Shown: in pieces, positions 29,608 through 40,304 of the stretch
How the letters are laid out: the number at the start of each line of letters is the position of its first letter
Numbering within the stretch: position 1 is the stretch's first letter
Origin: Ferribacterium limneticum
Lineage (GTDB): Bacteria > Pseudomonadota > Gammaproteobacteria > Burkholderiales > Rhodocyclaceae
Assembly: GCF_020510565.1 (NCBI RefSeq)
Contig: NZ_CP075189.1
Span: 3,393,501-3,457,500 of the forward strand
Length of the DNA: 64,000 bases
Reading direction: 5' to 3'
Program-made: the position numbers and the translations under genes
The notes under the pieces: generated by a model
What the model was told of the DNA's origin: nothing
The model's database searches: none
The model's input: only the letters and a program-made list of their open reading frames with translations

Positions 29608-30863
29608 TCACGGCCGCAGGAAATCGCGGTACATCGTCTCGGCCCAGGCGGCATCCTCGCCGGCCGGGTTTGGCTCCCGCGTCTGCCTGACCTGCTGCAG
29701 CAGAAAACCATCGCCACGCTGCCGGTAGCTGGTGTCGATCCGGGTGTATTCGAGCGGTTCGACGTTACTCACAACGTGGCAAACGCTTTCCGGCAGCAGC
29801 GCCGGGAAGGTCTGGCCGGTGGCGCTTGCTGCGATCTGCCGGGCGACGATGGCGCCCATGCGGTTGGCGACATGGCCGGTCTTCGGATAATGGCCGAATA
29901 GCGGCGAGGCCAGACCGGCCGCATCGCCGATGATGAAAACCCGTTCGTCGGCGACGCTGCGAAAGTTCAGGCCGCCCTGATCAGCCCAGCCGGTGGCCCG
30001 GCCGCCCTCGTCGCGGCGAATCAGCCCGGCCTGCCAGAGCAGATCGGCCGCTTCCTGCGGCGGGCAGAGCAAGGCCTCGTCGAAGCGGATGTCGTCGATA
30101 TCCGTCATCACTGTCTTGCGCGCCAAGTCGACCTGGCGGACCTTGGCGTGGTCGAGGTAGGTGATCTGCGCCTTGAAACGGTCGAGCAAAATCGATTTGA
30201 AGGCCGGCATCAGCGGATTGGGGTCGATGATGACCAGCTTGCCCGGAATTTTCTGCGTTTTGAGCCACCGGGCGATGAGCATCGCCCGCTCGTAGGGCGC
30301 CGGCGGGCAACGGTAGGGCGCTGGCGGAATGGTCATGAGCAGGTCGCCGCCCTTGAAAGCGGCGAGGCGTTTCTTGAGCGCTGGCAGATCGGCAGCATTG
30401 AGCATGGCGCCGGAATGGCGCTGGCGCAGTTCGGCCACGGCCTGCGGGTCATTGACCTGCCAGGCGGCGTAGTTTTCACGAATCCCCGGGGCCAGCACCA
30501 GCCAGTCGTAAGGCAGGCGGCCGGAAGCCGTGTGCACCGTGCGCTGGGCGCGATCGATGTTGTCGACGCTGGCCTGCACGAAACGGTAACCCCTGGCGGC
30601 AGCAAGGGCAGCGTAGTCCTGTCGTTCGATGTTGCCGGCGCCATGGTCGACCAGCCAGCGGTTGCTCAGGGCGAACGAGGTGAAGGCCGGCTGGCGGTCG
30701 ACGAGCGTGACCTCGATGTCGGGCGCCAGCCGGCGCAAATGGCTGGCCGCCGACAGGCCACCCCAGCCGCCGCCGACGATGACCACGCGCTCGCCTGCCG
30801 CGCGCAACGGCCGGACCAGCGGCAACAAGCCGGCAGCGAACAAAAACTGGCGGCGACCGCTTT

Positions 30864-30867
<4 letters not shown>
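29608..30867 (-). CDS. Tat-type flavocytochrome c sulfide dehydrogenase-like flavoprotein
   Basis: 419 residues. An RR-containing leader (SGRRQFLFAAGLL) suggests Tat export. FAD-binding VVIVGGGWGGLSAASHLRRL is followed by the FCSD/SQR pattern with Cys in YRCPPAPYERAM and Cys in ALLCPPQEAADLL, then VFIIGDAAG. Family members oxidise sulfide in the periplasm, usually with a cytochrome c subunit (FccA), which is not present here. The ATG overlaps the stop of the MacB-like permease, so it is translated at the end of that ABC operon, an unusual setting. Confidence 0.85.
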
Positions 30868-32084
<1,217 letters not shown>

Positions 32085-32119
32085 GGCGAAACCTCACGAT
32101 TGCCGCTTTTAGGTGACTT

Positions 32120-32173
32120 CCACGGTCGACCGGGTTTACTACGTGAAACGTAAAAAACGGCCAAAATTGAAAT
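32120..32173 (-). repeat. Dispersed repeat copy interrupted by about 18 bases
   Basis: The outer parts match the repeat (ATTTCAATTTTGGCCG and GACCGTGG read on the minus strand), but about 18 extra bases occur in the middle, containing TTTAC...GTAAA inverted ends. It lies between the export ATPase and permease genes, in the orientation of the upstream gene. Confidence 0.75.
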
Positions 32174-32181
32174 GTTCGCGC

Positions 32182-32883
32182 TCATGCCGGTGCGTGCTCC
32201 GTCAGGTGATCGCTGACGATCTCGCCGTCGAGAAATTTGACCTGCCGCTTGGCGTGCGCCGCGATGTCCGGCTCGTGGGTGACGAGCACAATCGTGATCC
32301 CCTCGGCATTGAGGTCGCCGAACAGGCGCATGATTTCCTCGCTGGTATGGCTGTCGAGATTGCCGGTCGGTTCGTCGGCGAGGATCAGACGCGGCGCATT
32401 GACCAGCGCCCGGGCGATGGCGACACGTTGCTGCTGACCACCGGAGATCCGGTTGGGCAGGGATTCGGCGTACTGGCCGAGGCCAACCTTGGCGAGCATT
32501 TCGCGCGCCTTGGCCCGCCGCGTTTCCTTGTCGGCGCCGGCGTAAACCAGCGGCAGCGCGACGTTGTCCTGCAGGCTCATGCGCGGCAGCAGATTGAAGC
32601 CCTGAAAAACGAAGCCCAGCGTCCGGTTGCGCAGGATGGCCAGGGCGTCCTTGTCCATTTGCGCGACATTCTTGCCGGTCAGAAAATAGTCGCCCATGGT
32701 CGGCGTATCAAGGCAGCCGAGCAGGTTCATGAAGGTCGATTTGCCCGAGCCGGACGGCCCCATGATGGCGATGTACTCGCCGGGCTGGATAGCAAGATTG
32801 ACGCCCTTGAGCGCCGGAAACAAACCCGCCGCCGTTTCATAGGACTTGCCCAGGCCGACGACCCGGATGACTGAATCAGTCAT
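32182..32883 (-). CDS. MacB/LolD-type ABC transporter ATP-binding protein
   Basis: 233 residues. Walker A GPSGSGKST, signature ISGGQQQRVAIARAL, Walker B LILADEPTGNLD, H-switch VTHEPDI. A standalone ATPase of the LolD/MacB class. Start and stop overlap neighbours on the MacA side (32883). It supplies energy for the MacA-TolC export system in this operon. Confidence 0.93.
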   Translation of the reverse strand: MTDSVIRVVGLGKSYETAAGLFPALKGVNLAIQPGEYIAIMGPSGSGKSTFMNLLGCLDTPTMGDYFLTGKNVAQMDKDALAILRNRTLGFVFQGFNLLPRMSLQDNVALPLVYAGADKETRRAKAREMLAKVGLGQYAESLPNRISGGQQQRVAIARALVNAPRLILADEPTGNLDSHTSEEIMRLFGDLNAEGITIVLVTHEPDIAAHAKRQVKFLDGEIVSDHLTEHAPA

Positions 32884-34127
32884 CAGAACATCCGCATGCC
32901 GACGCTGGACGGCTTGCCGGTCTGACCACCGCCGTTCTCGCCGGTCACGATGCGGTCGCCTTCCTTGAGATCGCCGCCGACGATTTCGGTATTGCGGTTG
33001 TCGGTGATGCCGAGCTGGACGCTGACCGGTTTGAGTTCTTCGCCCGCCAGCACATAAACCGTGCCGCTCTGGCCGTCGCGCTTCTTGCCCTTGCCGGCAC
33101 CGGCCTTGGCAGCGCTGCCATCGGAACCGGCACCCATGCCCGGCCCGACGCTCGACGGGCCTGCGGCTGGTTTCTGGCCATTTTCCGCCTTCTTGTCGCC
33201 GGCATCGGCCGGCTTGAAACGCAGCGCGGCATTCGGCACGAGCAGCACGCCCTCGCGCTTCTGCACGCCGATATTGACGTAGGCCGTCATGCCCGGCAGC
33301 AGCACCTGCTCCGGGTTGGCGACGTTGATGCGGACGTTGTAGGTCACAACGTTCTGCTGGTTGGTCGGGTTCAGGCGGATTTGCTGCACCTCGCCGACGA
33401 AACTGCGGCTCGGGAAGGCATCGACCGTGAAGCGCGCTTTCTGGCCTTCGCGGATGTTACCGATGTCGGCTTCGGCGAAGCTCGTGTCGATGCGCATTTC
33501 CGACAAATCCTGGGCGATCTTGATCAGCGTCGGCGTCTGGAAGCTGGCCGCCACCGTCTGGCCGAGATCGACGACGCGGTCGATGACGACGCCGTCGACC
33601 GGCGAGCGGATCACCGTGAAATTGAGGTTGGCCCGGTCGCGCTCGTTCTGCGCCCTGGCCAGCGCCAGTTGCGCCCGGGCCGACTTGAGGGCCTGGGTGG
33701 ACTGGTCGTACTCCTGCTTGGAGACGTACTCCTGGGCGATCAGCGACTTCATGCGCGCCTCGTTGGCCTGCGCCAGTTCCAGTGTCGCCTGGGCATTGAT
33801 CACATTCGCCGCGCTCTGCCGCTCGGTGGCCGAGACCAGCGCGTCGTCGAGTTCAAGCAGCGGCTGGCCCTTCTTCACCTTGTCGTTGAAATCGACGTAG
33901 AGCTTGCGCACGGTGCCCGACACCTGCGTACCGACGCTGATCAGCACGACCGGGTTGAGCGTGCCGTTGGCCGACACGGTCTGCGTCACGTCGCCCTTTT
34001 CGACCGTCGCCAGCTTGTAGCGGGTTTCCGGGTTTTGCGCCGCGCGCTGCTTGCTGTACCAGACGCCGCCACCGATCAGGCCGGCAATCACGGTGACGCC
34101 AAGCAGAATCTTGCCGATTTGTTTCAT
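32883..34127 (-). CDS. MacA-like membrane fusion protein
   Basis: 414 residues. An N-terminal anchor (GKILLGVTVIAGLIGGGVWYSK), lipoyl-like halves around GTQVSGTVRKLYVDFNDKVKKGQPLLELDD, a coiled hairpin, then beta barrel and a Gly/Lys-rich insert (about 305-355; GPGMGAGSDGSAAKAGAGKGKKRDG). The insert is low complexity and unusual. It bridges the ABC permease and outer channel. Start overlaps the tolC-like stop. Confidence 0.9.
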   Translation of the reverse strand: MKQIGKILLGVTVIAGLIGGGVWYSKQRAAQNPETRYKLATVEKGDVTQTVSANGTLNPVVLISVGTQVSGTVRKLYVDFNDKVKKGQPLLELDDALVSATERQSAANVINAQATLELAQANEARMKSLIAQEYVSKQEYDQSTQALKSARAQLALARAQNERDRANLNFTVIRSPVDGVVIDRVVDLGQTVAASFQTPTLIKIAQDLSEMRIDTSFAEADIGNIREGQKARFTVDAFPSRSFVGEVQQIRLNPTNQQNVVTYNVRINVANPEQVLLPGMTAYVNIGVQKREGVLLVPNAALRFKPADAGDKKAENGQKPAAGPSSVGPGMGAGSDGSAAKAGAGKGKKRDGQSGTVYVLAGEELKPVSVQLGITDNRNTEIVGGDLKEGDRIVTGENGGGQTGKPSSVGMRMF

Positions 34128-35509
34128 GGTCTTCCTTCCGCCGCCGGTTGCAGCAGCGTGTAATCGAGCGCGCCCATGGACTGAGCCAGCGTGGCGCGAT
34201 AAACATTCCAGTCGAGCTGCGCCTGAATGCGTTGCAGCCGGGCACTGGCCAGGGCGCTCTGCGCCGACAGCAGATCGAGCACGGTGCCGACGCCGGCCTT
34301 GTAGCGGCCGAGCGCGACGCGTTCCGACTGCTCGGCGCTGGCGACCAGATCAGCCGAGGTCTTCAGGCTTTGCGTCGCTGTCGTCAGGCTTTGATAAGCC
34401 CGCCAGACATCGAGGGCAATCTGGTTCTTGATGCGGTCGCGCTGCGCGGCGCGAACATCCGCCTGCGCCGCGGCCGAACGCACGCGGTAAGTCGTGTCGA
34501 AACCCGTGAAGATCGGCACATTGAGCGTCAGGCCGATGCTGCCACCCTGCGTGACGACGCCAGCCGAATTCTGCCAGCTCGGCCCGGCCGCCAGCGAGAC
34601 GGTCGGCCGGCCTTGGGCGCGTGCCAGATCAACACTCGCCTCAGCGGCCTTGAGCTGCGCCTCGGCCGCCTTGAGATCAGGCCGCCGGGCCTGCGCCTCG
34701 GCGATCATGGCGTCGACTTCCTTCTGGAAAGCCAGCTCGGCCGGCAAAGCGGGCAGCTCGGCCAACACGATTTTTTGCTGCGCCTCGAAACCGAGCGCAT
34801 TGGCCAGCGCACCGAGCCCGTTGCGTGCCTCGCCCTCGGCCCTGATGCGATTGAGCGTCGCTTGCGACAACGCGGTCTGCGCCTGCAGGCGATCAGCCGG
34901 CGTGGCGACGCCGACGTTGTAGCGGGCGTCAGCCGCCTGATAAGCCTCGCGCGCCGAACGCTCGGCCTCGCTCGCCGAAATCACCGCCGCCTGCGTCGCC
35001 TGCGCCGTGTAGTAAGTCTGTAGCGCGGCGAGGAACAGCGACTGCACCGTCGCATCCTGCGTCGCTGCGGCTGCATTGAGCAATTGCTGGGCATTCTCGA
35101 CATTGGCCGAACGCTGGCCGAAATCGATCAGCAACCAGGACAACGTCAGCGCAGCGGAACGCCGGTTGTACGAACCATCGTCATACTGAAACCGCGTCGC
35201 GCTGGCGCTGGCATCGAGGTTCGGCAACCAGCCGGCCCGGGCGACACCAACGAGCGCCGCCTGCACCCGCGCCGAGGCCCACACCTCGCGCGTCTGCGGG
35301 TGGTTGCACAGGGCCAGATCGACCGCCTCGAGCGCCGTCAGCGCTGTCGCCGGCAAGGCCGTGGCACAGGGCGCTTCGCCAACCCGGGCAGCCAGGCTGG
35401 GCGACACCTTGAGCGGCGCCATGGCCTCGGTGCCGAACGGATCGTCCAGGCCGCCGGCCCAAGAGGGCAGTGCTACGGTCAACAGGAAAAAACAGGGTAA
35501 AAATCGCAT
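34124..35509 (-). CDS. TolC-family outer membrane channel
   Basis: 461 residues; signal peptide MRFLPCFFLLTVALPSWAG. Two TolC repeats (ALTALEAVDLALCNHPQTREVWASARVQAALVGVARAGWLP; RPDLKAAEAQLKAAEASVDLARAQGRPTVSLAAG). It is the first gene of a tolC-macA-ATPase-permease-flavoprotein operon. The start codon and first signal-peptide codons overlap a degenerate dispersed repeat (35473-35509), encoding FFLLTV as in the CapA gene. Confidence 0.92.
   Translation of the reverse strand: MRFLPCFFLLTVALPSWAGGLDDPFGTEAMAPLKVSPSLAARVGEAPCATALPATALTALEAVDLALCNHPQTREVWASARVQAALVGVARAGWLPNLDASASATRFQYDDGSYNRRSAALTLSWLLIDFGQRSANVENAQQLLNAAAATQDATVQSLFLAALQTYYTAQATQAAVISASEAERSAREAYQAADARYNVGVATPADRLQAQTALSQATLNRIRAEGEARNGLGALANALGFEAQQKIVLAELPALPAELAFQKEVDAMIAEAQARRPDLKAAEAQLKAAEASVDLARAQGRPTVSLAAGPSWQNSAGVVTQGGSIGLTLNVPIFTGFDTTYRVRSAAAQADVRAAQRDRIKNQIALDVWRAYQSLTTATQSLKTSADLVASAEQSERVALGRYKAGVGTVLDLLSAQSALASARLQRIQAQLDWNVYRATLAQSMGALDYTLLQPAAEGRP
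35473..35509 (-). repeat. Dispersed repeat, degenerate copy at tolC-like start
   Basis: On the minus strand a T-rich stretch followed by CCTGTTGACCGTAG matches the 3' half of the repeat; the first half has diverged and supplies the ATG. The frame relative to the repeat is the same as in the CapA gene. Confidence 0.55.
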
Positions 35510-35670
35510 GGACGGAAGTTTAGCCTCGCCGGAGGAATTAAGTCGTTTCCGATTGTTTCAGGAATCGGCTCGGAGCAATTATCGCCGCGCCGCCCGGCGC
35601 TGCCACCGGCACAGATCAAGAAATCCAGTCGCGAGAGGGACGGCGACTGGCTTTCTCAAGCCGTGTGTTC

Positions 35671-35900
35671 CGCCTTGAGGGCGGGCGTACTTTCTTCTTG
35701 CTTCGCCAAGAAGAAAGTAGCCAAAGAAGAAGGCGACCCCGGGGGCGGCGCCGGCTACGCCGGTTCCTTGCGCTACTCGGCAGCCCGGGCGGCTTGCTAA
35801 ACTCGCCTGCGGCTCAGACAACGCAAGCCGAAGGCTCCCGGCCCGCCTGCGTTGCTCAGCGCCTTCCACGGGGACCCCAAAGGCGTCCGGGCTCAACCAT
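35671..35900 (+). repeat. Composite inverted repeat, left arm
   Basis: About 210-230 bases that align, in reverse complement, with 36001-36212 over nearly their whole length. Both contain a 13-bp terminal hairpin, GGCGACCC, GCCGGCT, CCGGTTCC, CGCTACTCGGCA and a CTGCGTTGCTC segment. The hairpin at 35688-35719 is TACTTTCTTCTTG / CAAGAAGAAAGTA. Short ORFs in it are not genes. Together with the right arm and a 36-bp repeat it fills the 800-base gap between the tolC-like gene and pyrD. Confidence 0.8.
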
Positions 35901-35920
35901 TTTGCCGAAAAAGCAGACTT

Positions 35921-35956
35921 CCACGGTCAACCGGAAAAAACGGCCAAAAATGAAAT
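35921..35956 (-). repeat. 36-bp dispersed repeat between the arms of the composite repeat
   Basis: A near-perfect copy on the minus strand (begins ATTTCATTTTTGGCCG, ends CCGGTTGACCGTGG). It sits in the 100-base core between the two inverted arms. Confidence 0.85.
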
Positions 35957-36000
35957 CTGCCATTCAGGCACCCAAGCTAAAGCACGGATCGTTTCACCGG

Positions 36001-36212
36001 GCCCCTTGAGAGGTGCCGAGCAACGCAGGAAGGCCGGGGGCCTTCGGCGAAGACTGTTTGAGGGGCGAAGCCCCGAGTTCCGCAGCCGCCCGGCCTGCCG
36101 AGTAGCGCAGGGAACCGGCGCAGCCGGCACCGACCCAGGGTCGCCTTCTTTTTGCTTACTTTTTCTTGGCGAAGCAAGAAAAAGTAAGACGCCCCGCAAG
36201 GGCGGAACCCCA
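36001..36212 (-). repeat. Composite inverted repeat, right arm
   Basis: The inverse counterpart of 35671-35900. Its terminal hairpin at 36156-36187 is TTACTTTTTCTTG / CAAGAAAAAGTAA, also perfect over 13 bp although its sequence differs from the left hairpin, so changes have occurred in pairs. Confidence 0.8.
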
Positions 36213-36307
36213 TGCCAATTTGCCCCAACAGAGCAGGGATTATCCCCATAGTTCCGAACACGGAACCCAAACGCCCCCCCCGCAATGCGGTAAAATCCTG
36301 CCCCACT

Positions 36308-37351
36308 ATGCTCTATCCCCTCATCCGCAAGTTCTTTTTCGCCCTCGACGCTGAAACTGCCCACGGCATCGGCATGAATGGCATCGATTTTCTCAACGCC
36401 GCCGGCTTCTCCTGCCTGGTCGCCAAAAAGGTCGCCGCCTGTCCGGTCGACGTCATGGGCCTCAAGTTCCCGAATCCGGTCGGTTTGGCTGCTGGCCTCG
36501 ACAAGAACGGCGACCACATCGATGCGCTGGCCAAGCTCGGCTTCGGCTTCATCGAAATCGGCACGATCACGCCGCGCCCGCAGGATGGCAACCCGAGGCC
36601 GCGCCTGTTCCGCATCCCGGAAGCGCAGGGCATCATCAACCGGATGGGCTTCAACAACGCCGGCGTCGACAAGTTGCTGGAAAACGTCCGCCGCGCCGAA
36701 TTCCCCAAAAAGGGCGGCATCCTTGGCATCAATATCGGCAAGAACGCGACGACGCCGATCGAGAAAGCCGCCGACGACTACCTGATCTGCCTCGACAAGG
36801 TGTACAACGACGCCAGCTACGTGACCGTCAACATCTCGTCGCCGAACACCAAGAACCTGCGCGAGTTGCAAAAGGATGAAGCACTCGACGACCTGCTGTC
36901 CCAACTCAAGGCCAAACAGCTGCAACTGGCCGAGCAGCACGGCAAATACGTCCCGATGGCCCTCAAGATCGCCCCCGATCTCGACGACGAGCAGATCACC
37001 GCCATCGCCGACGCGCTACGCCGCCACCGTTTCGATGGCGTGATCGCCACCAACACGACATTGTCGCGTGACGGCGTCGAAGGTCTGCCGAATGGCGCCG
37101 AAACCGGCGGCCTGTCGGGCAAGCCGGTTTTTGAGAAATCGACCGCCGTACAGAAAAAGCTGTCGATTGCCCTGGCTGGCGAACTGCCGATCATCGGCGT
37201 CGGCGGTATCATGGGCGGCGAAGATGCAGCCGAAAAAATCCGCGCCGGCGCAAGCCTGGTGCAGTTCTACAGCGGTTTCATCTACCGCGGCCCCGACCTG
37301 GTGGCCGAAGTGGCGGAAACCTTGGCCCACGTCATGCGGAAAACCAGCTAA
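36308..37351 (+). CDS. pyrD: Dihydroorotate dehydrogenase (quinone), class 2
   Basis: 347 residues from ATG 36308 ([20 protein letters not shown]), the standard class 2 start with its membrane-associated helices. FMN-site motifs [35 protein letters not shown] (catalytic Ser), GGLSGKP and GVGGI are present. Oxidises dihydroorotate to orotate with ubiquinone at the inner membrane, step four of pyrimidine synthesis. Earlier in-frame codons lie in the repeat region and are unlikely. Confidence 0.96.
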   Translation: MLYPLIRKFFFALDAETAHGIGMNGIDFLNAAGFSCLVAKKVAACPVDVMGLKFPNPVGLAAGLDKNGDHIDALAKLGFGFIEIGTITPRPQDGNPRPRLFRIPEAQGIINRMGFNNAGVDKLLENVRRAEFPKKGGILGINIGKNATTPIEKAADDYLICLDKVYNDASYVTVNISSPNTKNLRELQKDEALDDLLSQLKAKQLQLAEQHGKYVPMALKIAPDLDDEQITAIADALRRHRFDGVIATNTTLSRDGVEGLPNGAETGGLSGKPVFEKSTAVQKKLSIALAGELPIIGVGGIMGGEDAAEKIRAGASLVQFYSGFIYRGPDLVAEVAETLAHVMRKTS

Positions 37352-37370
37352 AGCCACAAGCAGCGCGCGG

Positions 37371-37399
37371 TTGTTTGCACTGCAGCAAAGCCCGATAAT
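37371..37399 (+). promoter_or_regulatory. Candidate promoter of the rnf operon
   Basis: TTGTTT (37371-37376), a 17-base spacer and GATAAT (37394-37399), with rnfA starting 25 bases later. Moderate fit to the sigma-70 consensus. Confidence 0.4.
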
Positions 37400-37423
37400 A
37401 CGCGCCTCAAGTTTGCCTAATTT

Positions 37424-38008
37424 ATGAGCCACTACTTATTCATCCTCGTCGGCGCGGTGCTGGTCAACAACGTCGTGCTGGTGAAGATTCTCGGTCTTTG
37501 CCCCTTCATGGGCGTTTCCAAAAAACTGGAAACCGCCTACGGCATGGGCGCCGCCACGACTTTCGTGCTGACCATGGCGACCGGCGCCAGCTACATCATC
37601 GACCATTACCTGTTGATGCCGTTCGGGCTTGAATACCTGCGCACGCTGTCCTTCATCGTCACCATCGCCGCCATCGTCCAGCTGACCGAAATGGTCATCG
37701 CCAAGACTTCGCCGACGCTGCAGCAGACGCTGGGCATCTACCTGCCGCTAATCACGACCAACTGCGCCGTGCTCGGCGTGCCGCTGCTCAACGTTTCGAA
37801 CGGCTACAACTTCATTGACTCGCTGCTCTTCGGAGCCGGTAGCGCGGTTGGCTTCTCGCTGGTCCTGATCCTCTTCGCCGGTATCCGCGAACGAATCGAA
37901 GGCGCCGACGTCCCCACCCACTTTCGCGGCGTCGCCATTGCCATGGTCACCGCCGGCCTGATGGCACTGGCCTTCATGGGCTTTGCCGGCCTGGACAAGT
38001 ACCAATAA
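37424..38008 (+). CDS. rnfA: Rnf/Rsx electron transport complex subunit A
   Basis: 194 residues, six spans. [24 protein letters not shown] and [16 protein letters not shown] hold the conserved cysteines of the RnfA/NqrE family. A membrane subunit of the ion-motive ferredoxin:NAD oxidoreductase; paired with RnfE, its inverted-topology homologue encoded below. The TAATG overlaps rnfB. Confidence 0.96.
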   Translation: MSHYLFILVGAVLVNNVVLVKILGLCPFMGVSKKLETAYGMGAATTFVLTMATGASYIIDHYLLMPFGLEYLRTLSFIVTIAAIVQLTEMVIAKTSPTLQQTLGIYLPLITTNCAVLGVPLLNVSNGYNFIDSLLFGAGSAVGFSLVLILFAGIRERIEGADVPTHFRGVAIAMVTAGLMALAFMGFAGLDKYQ

Positions 38009-38553
38009 TGGACATCCTGCTCGCCATCGCCATCATGGCCCTCGGGGCCATCGTGCTGGGCGCCCTGCTCGGTTTTGCCGCGATCAAGTTCAAGGTCGAA
38101 GGCGACCCGCTGGTCGAAAAGATCGAGGCCATCCTGCCGCAGACCCAGTGCGGCCAGTGCGGCTTTCCCGGTTGCAAGCCCTATGCCGAAGCCATCGTCA
38201 ATGGTGAGGAAATCAACAAGTGCCCGCCGGGCGGTGCCGAAGGCGTGCAGCGTCTGGCCGACCTGCTCGGGCGCGAAGTCAAGCCGCTCGACGCCGAAGA
38301 AAAGCCCAAGCAGGTCGCCATCATCGACGAGAACACCTGCATCGGTTGCACGCTGTGCATCCAGTCCTGCCCGGTCGATGCCATCGTCGGCGCCGCCAAG
38401 CAGATGCACACCATCATCGCCCAGCAATGTACCGGCTGCGAACTATGCCTGCCGCCCTGCCCGGTCGAGTGCATCCACATGGAAGTCATCCCCGAAACCA
38501 TCGACAACTGGAAATGGAAATACCCGGTCGTCGAGATCAAGGCAGCAGCCTGA
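38008..38553 (+). CDS. rnfB: Rnf/Rsx subunit B, iron-sulfur protein
   Basis: 181 residues. One N-terminal span, the four-Cys RnfB cluster ([19 protein letters not shown]...NKCPPGG) and two 4Fe-4S motifs ([32 protein letters not shown]). It passes electrons from ferredoxin into the complex. Overlaps both neighbours. Confidence 0.96.
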   Translation: MDILLAIAIMALGAIVLGALLGFAAIKFKVEGDPLVEKIEAILPQTQCGQCGFPGCKPYAEAIVNGEEINKCPPGGAEGVQRLADLLGREVKPLDAEEKPKQVAIIDENTCIGCTLCIQSCPVDAIVGAAKQMHTIIAQQCTGCELCLPPCPVECIHMEVIPETIDNWKWKYPVVEIKAAA

Positions 38554-40304
38554 TGCTGATGAATCTGTTCAAGTTCAAGGGTGGCGTCAAGCCGCCGAGC
38601 AACAAGCTGCAATCGAACCATCTGCCGATTGCCCAGGCACCGATGCCTTCGCGGCTGGTCGTACCGTTGCACCAGAGTATCGGCGGCACGCCGCGGCCGA
38701 TCGTCGCCGCCGGCGATCATGTCCTCAAGGGCCAGATGATCGGCGAGGCTGACGGCTGGATTTCCGCCGCCGTGCATGCCCCGACATCGGGCACCGTGGT
38801 CGAGGTGGCGATGCATGTCCGCCCCCACCCGTCCGGCCTCGACTCGCTGTGCGTCGTCATTGAACCCGATGGCAAGGACGAGTGGATCGCCCGCACGCCG
38901 ATCGATCACAAGGCGGCAGCGCCGGCCGACGTCTTCCATCACCTGCAGCAATGCGGCATCGTCGGCCTCGGCGGCGCCGGTTTCCCGGCCCACGGCAAGC
39001 TGACACCGTCCACGGGCGTGCCGATGGATGAGCTGATCATCAACGGCGCCGAGTGCGAACCCTTCATCACCTGCGACGACCTGCTGATGCGCGAGCGCGC
39101 CGATGAAGTCGTGCGCGGCATCGCTGTTTTCCGCGATCTTCTGCAACCGAAAAAGGTGCTGATCGGCATCGAGGACAACAAACCGGAAGCCATCGCCGCC
39201 ATGCGTGCCGCGGTCGACGCCCAAAAAGAACCATTTTCCGTCGTTGCCGTGCCGACGCTTTACCCGGCCGGTGGTGCCAAGCAGTTGATCCGCGTGCTGA
39301 CTGGCAAGGAAGTGCCGGGCTCGATGCGGTCGACGGCCGACATGGGTGTCCAGGTCTTCAACGTCGGCACCGCCTACAGCGCCTGGCGCGCCGTCGCCCA
39401 CGGCGAGCCGCTGATTTCTCGCATCCTGACCATTACCGGCAATGTCCACGCGCCGCGCAATTACGAAGTCCTGATCGGCACGCCGATGGACGAACTGCTC
39501 GCCCTCGCCCAGCCGCACCCGGACACCGACGGCATCCTGATGGGCGGCCCGATGATGGGTTTCCTGGTGCCCAACCCGCAGGTGCCGGTGGTCAAGACGA
39601 CCAATTGCCTGATCGCCCACGACGACCGGCTGTTCCCGCCCAAGGCCCCGGAGATGCCGTGCATCCGTTGCGGCGCCTGCGCCCGGGCCTGCCCGCACGA
39701 ACTGCAACCGTTCGAGATGTACTGGTTCTCGCGCGCCAAGAATTTCGGCAAGACGCAGGAATACAACATCTTCGACTGCATCGAATGCGGCTGCTGCTCC
39801 TACGTCTGCCCGTCGCGCATCCCGCTGGTCCAGTATTTCCGCTTTGCCAAGAGCGAAATCTGGGCACGCGAACGCGAAAAGAATGCCTCCGACCAGGCCA
39901 AGACGCGTTTCGAGTTCAAGCAGTATCGCGAAGAGCGCGAAAAGGCCGACAAGGCTGAAAAGCTGGCCAAGGCCGCCGCCGCGCAAGCCGCCAAGAAGGC
40001 GGCCGAAGCGGCAGCAGCGGCAGCCGAAAGCGGCGCCGCGCCGGCCGCCGATACGGCCGCTTCGCCGGCAGTCACTGCCGATGCACCCGCTGCCACGGTC
40101 AACCCGGAAAAAGAGGCAAAACGCGCAACGATTGAGGCCGCCATGGCGCGAGCCAAGGCACAGCGCGAAGCCGTTCAACCGAAGAACACCGAAAACCTGT
40201 CGGCGGACCAGCAGAAGGCTGCCGCCGACATCGAGGCGCGCCGCATCGCCGCCCACCTGATAGAGCCCGAGCCGGCAACCCCGGCCAGCGAGAAACCCGA
40301 GTAA
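38553..40304 (+). CDS. rnfC: Rnf/Rsx subunit C
   Basis: 583 residues, ATG 38553 overlapping the rnfB stop. The SLBB and NADH-binding region (GGAGFPAHGKL, NGAECEPFITCDD) and two 4Fe-4S motifs (CIRCGACARACP; CIECGCCSYVCPSRIP) are present. The long Ala/Lys/Glu tail (about 465-583) is typical in length of proteobacterial RnfC and probably helical. Bases about 40093-40120 in the tail resemble the dispersed repeat. Confidence 0.95.
   Translation: MLMNLFKFKGGVKPPSNKLQSNHLPIAQAPMPSRLVVPLHQSIGGTPRPIVAAGDHVLKGQMIGEADGWISAAVHAPTSGTVVEVAMHVRPHPSGLDSLCVVIEPDGKDEWIARTPIDHKAAAPADVFHHLQQCGIVGLGGAGFPAHGKLTPSTGVPMDELIINGAECEPFITCDDLLMRERADEVVRGIAVFRDLLQPKKVLIGIEDNKPEAIAAMRAAVDAQKEPFSVVAVPTLYPAGGAKQLIRVLTGKEVPGSMRSTADMGVQVFNVGTAYSAWRAVAHGEPLISRILTITGNVHAPRNYEVLIGTPMDELLALAQPHPDTDGILMGGPMMGFLVPNPQVPVVKTTNCLIAHDDRLFPPKAPEMPCIRCGACARACPHELQPFEMYWFSRAKNFGKTQEYNIFDCIECGCCSYVCPSRIPLVQYFRFAKSEIWAREREKNASDQAKTRFEFKQYREEREKADKAEKLAKAAAAQAAKKAAEAAAAAAESGAAPAADTAASPAVTADAPAATVNPEKEAKRATIEAAMARAKAQREAVQPKNTENLSADQQKAAADIEARRIAAHLIEPEPATPASEKPE

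Noticed and set aside
35600-36250. Several short Arg/Pro-rich frames in the composite repeat
   Set aside because: They follow repeat symmetry and occur in both orientations; no ribosome binding sites.
40093-40125. Dispersed repeat copy in the rnfC tail
   Set aside because: Only the first 20 or so bases match, in a low-complexity Ala/Lys tail, so coincidence is plausible; not listed as a feature.
38181-40256. 691-codon minus-strand frame opposite rnfB and rnfC
   Set aside because: RnfB and RnfC iron-sulfur motifs establish the plus strand as coding; the antisense product has no motif.
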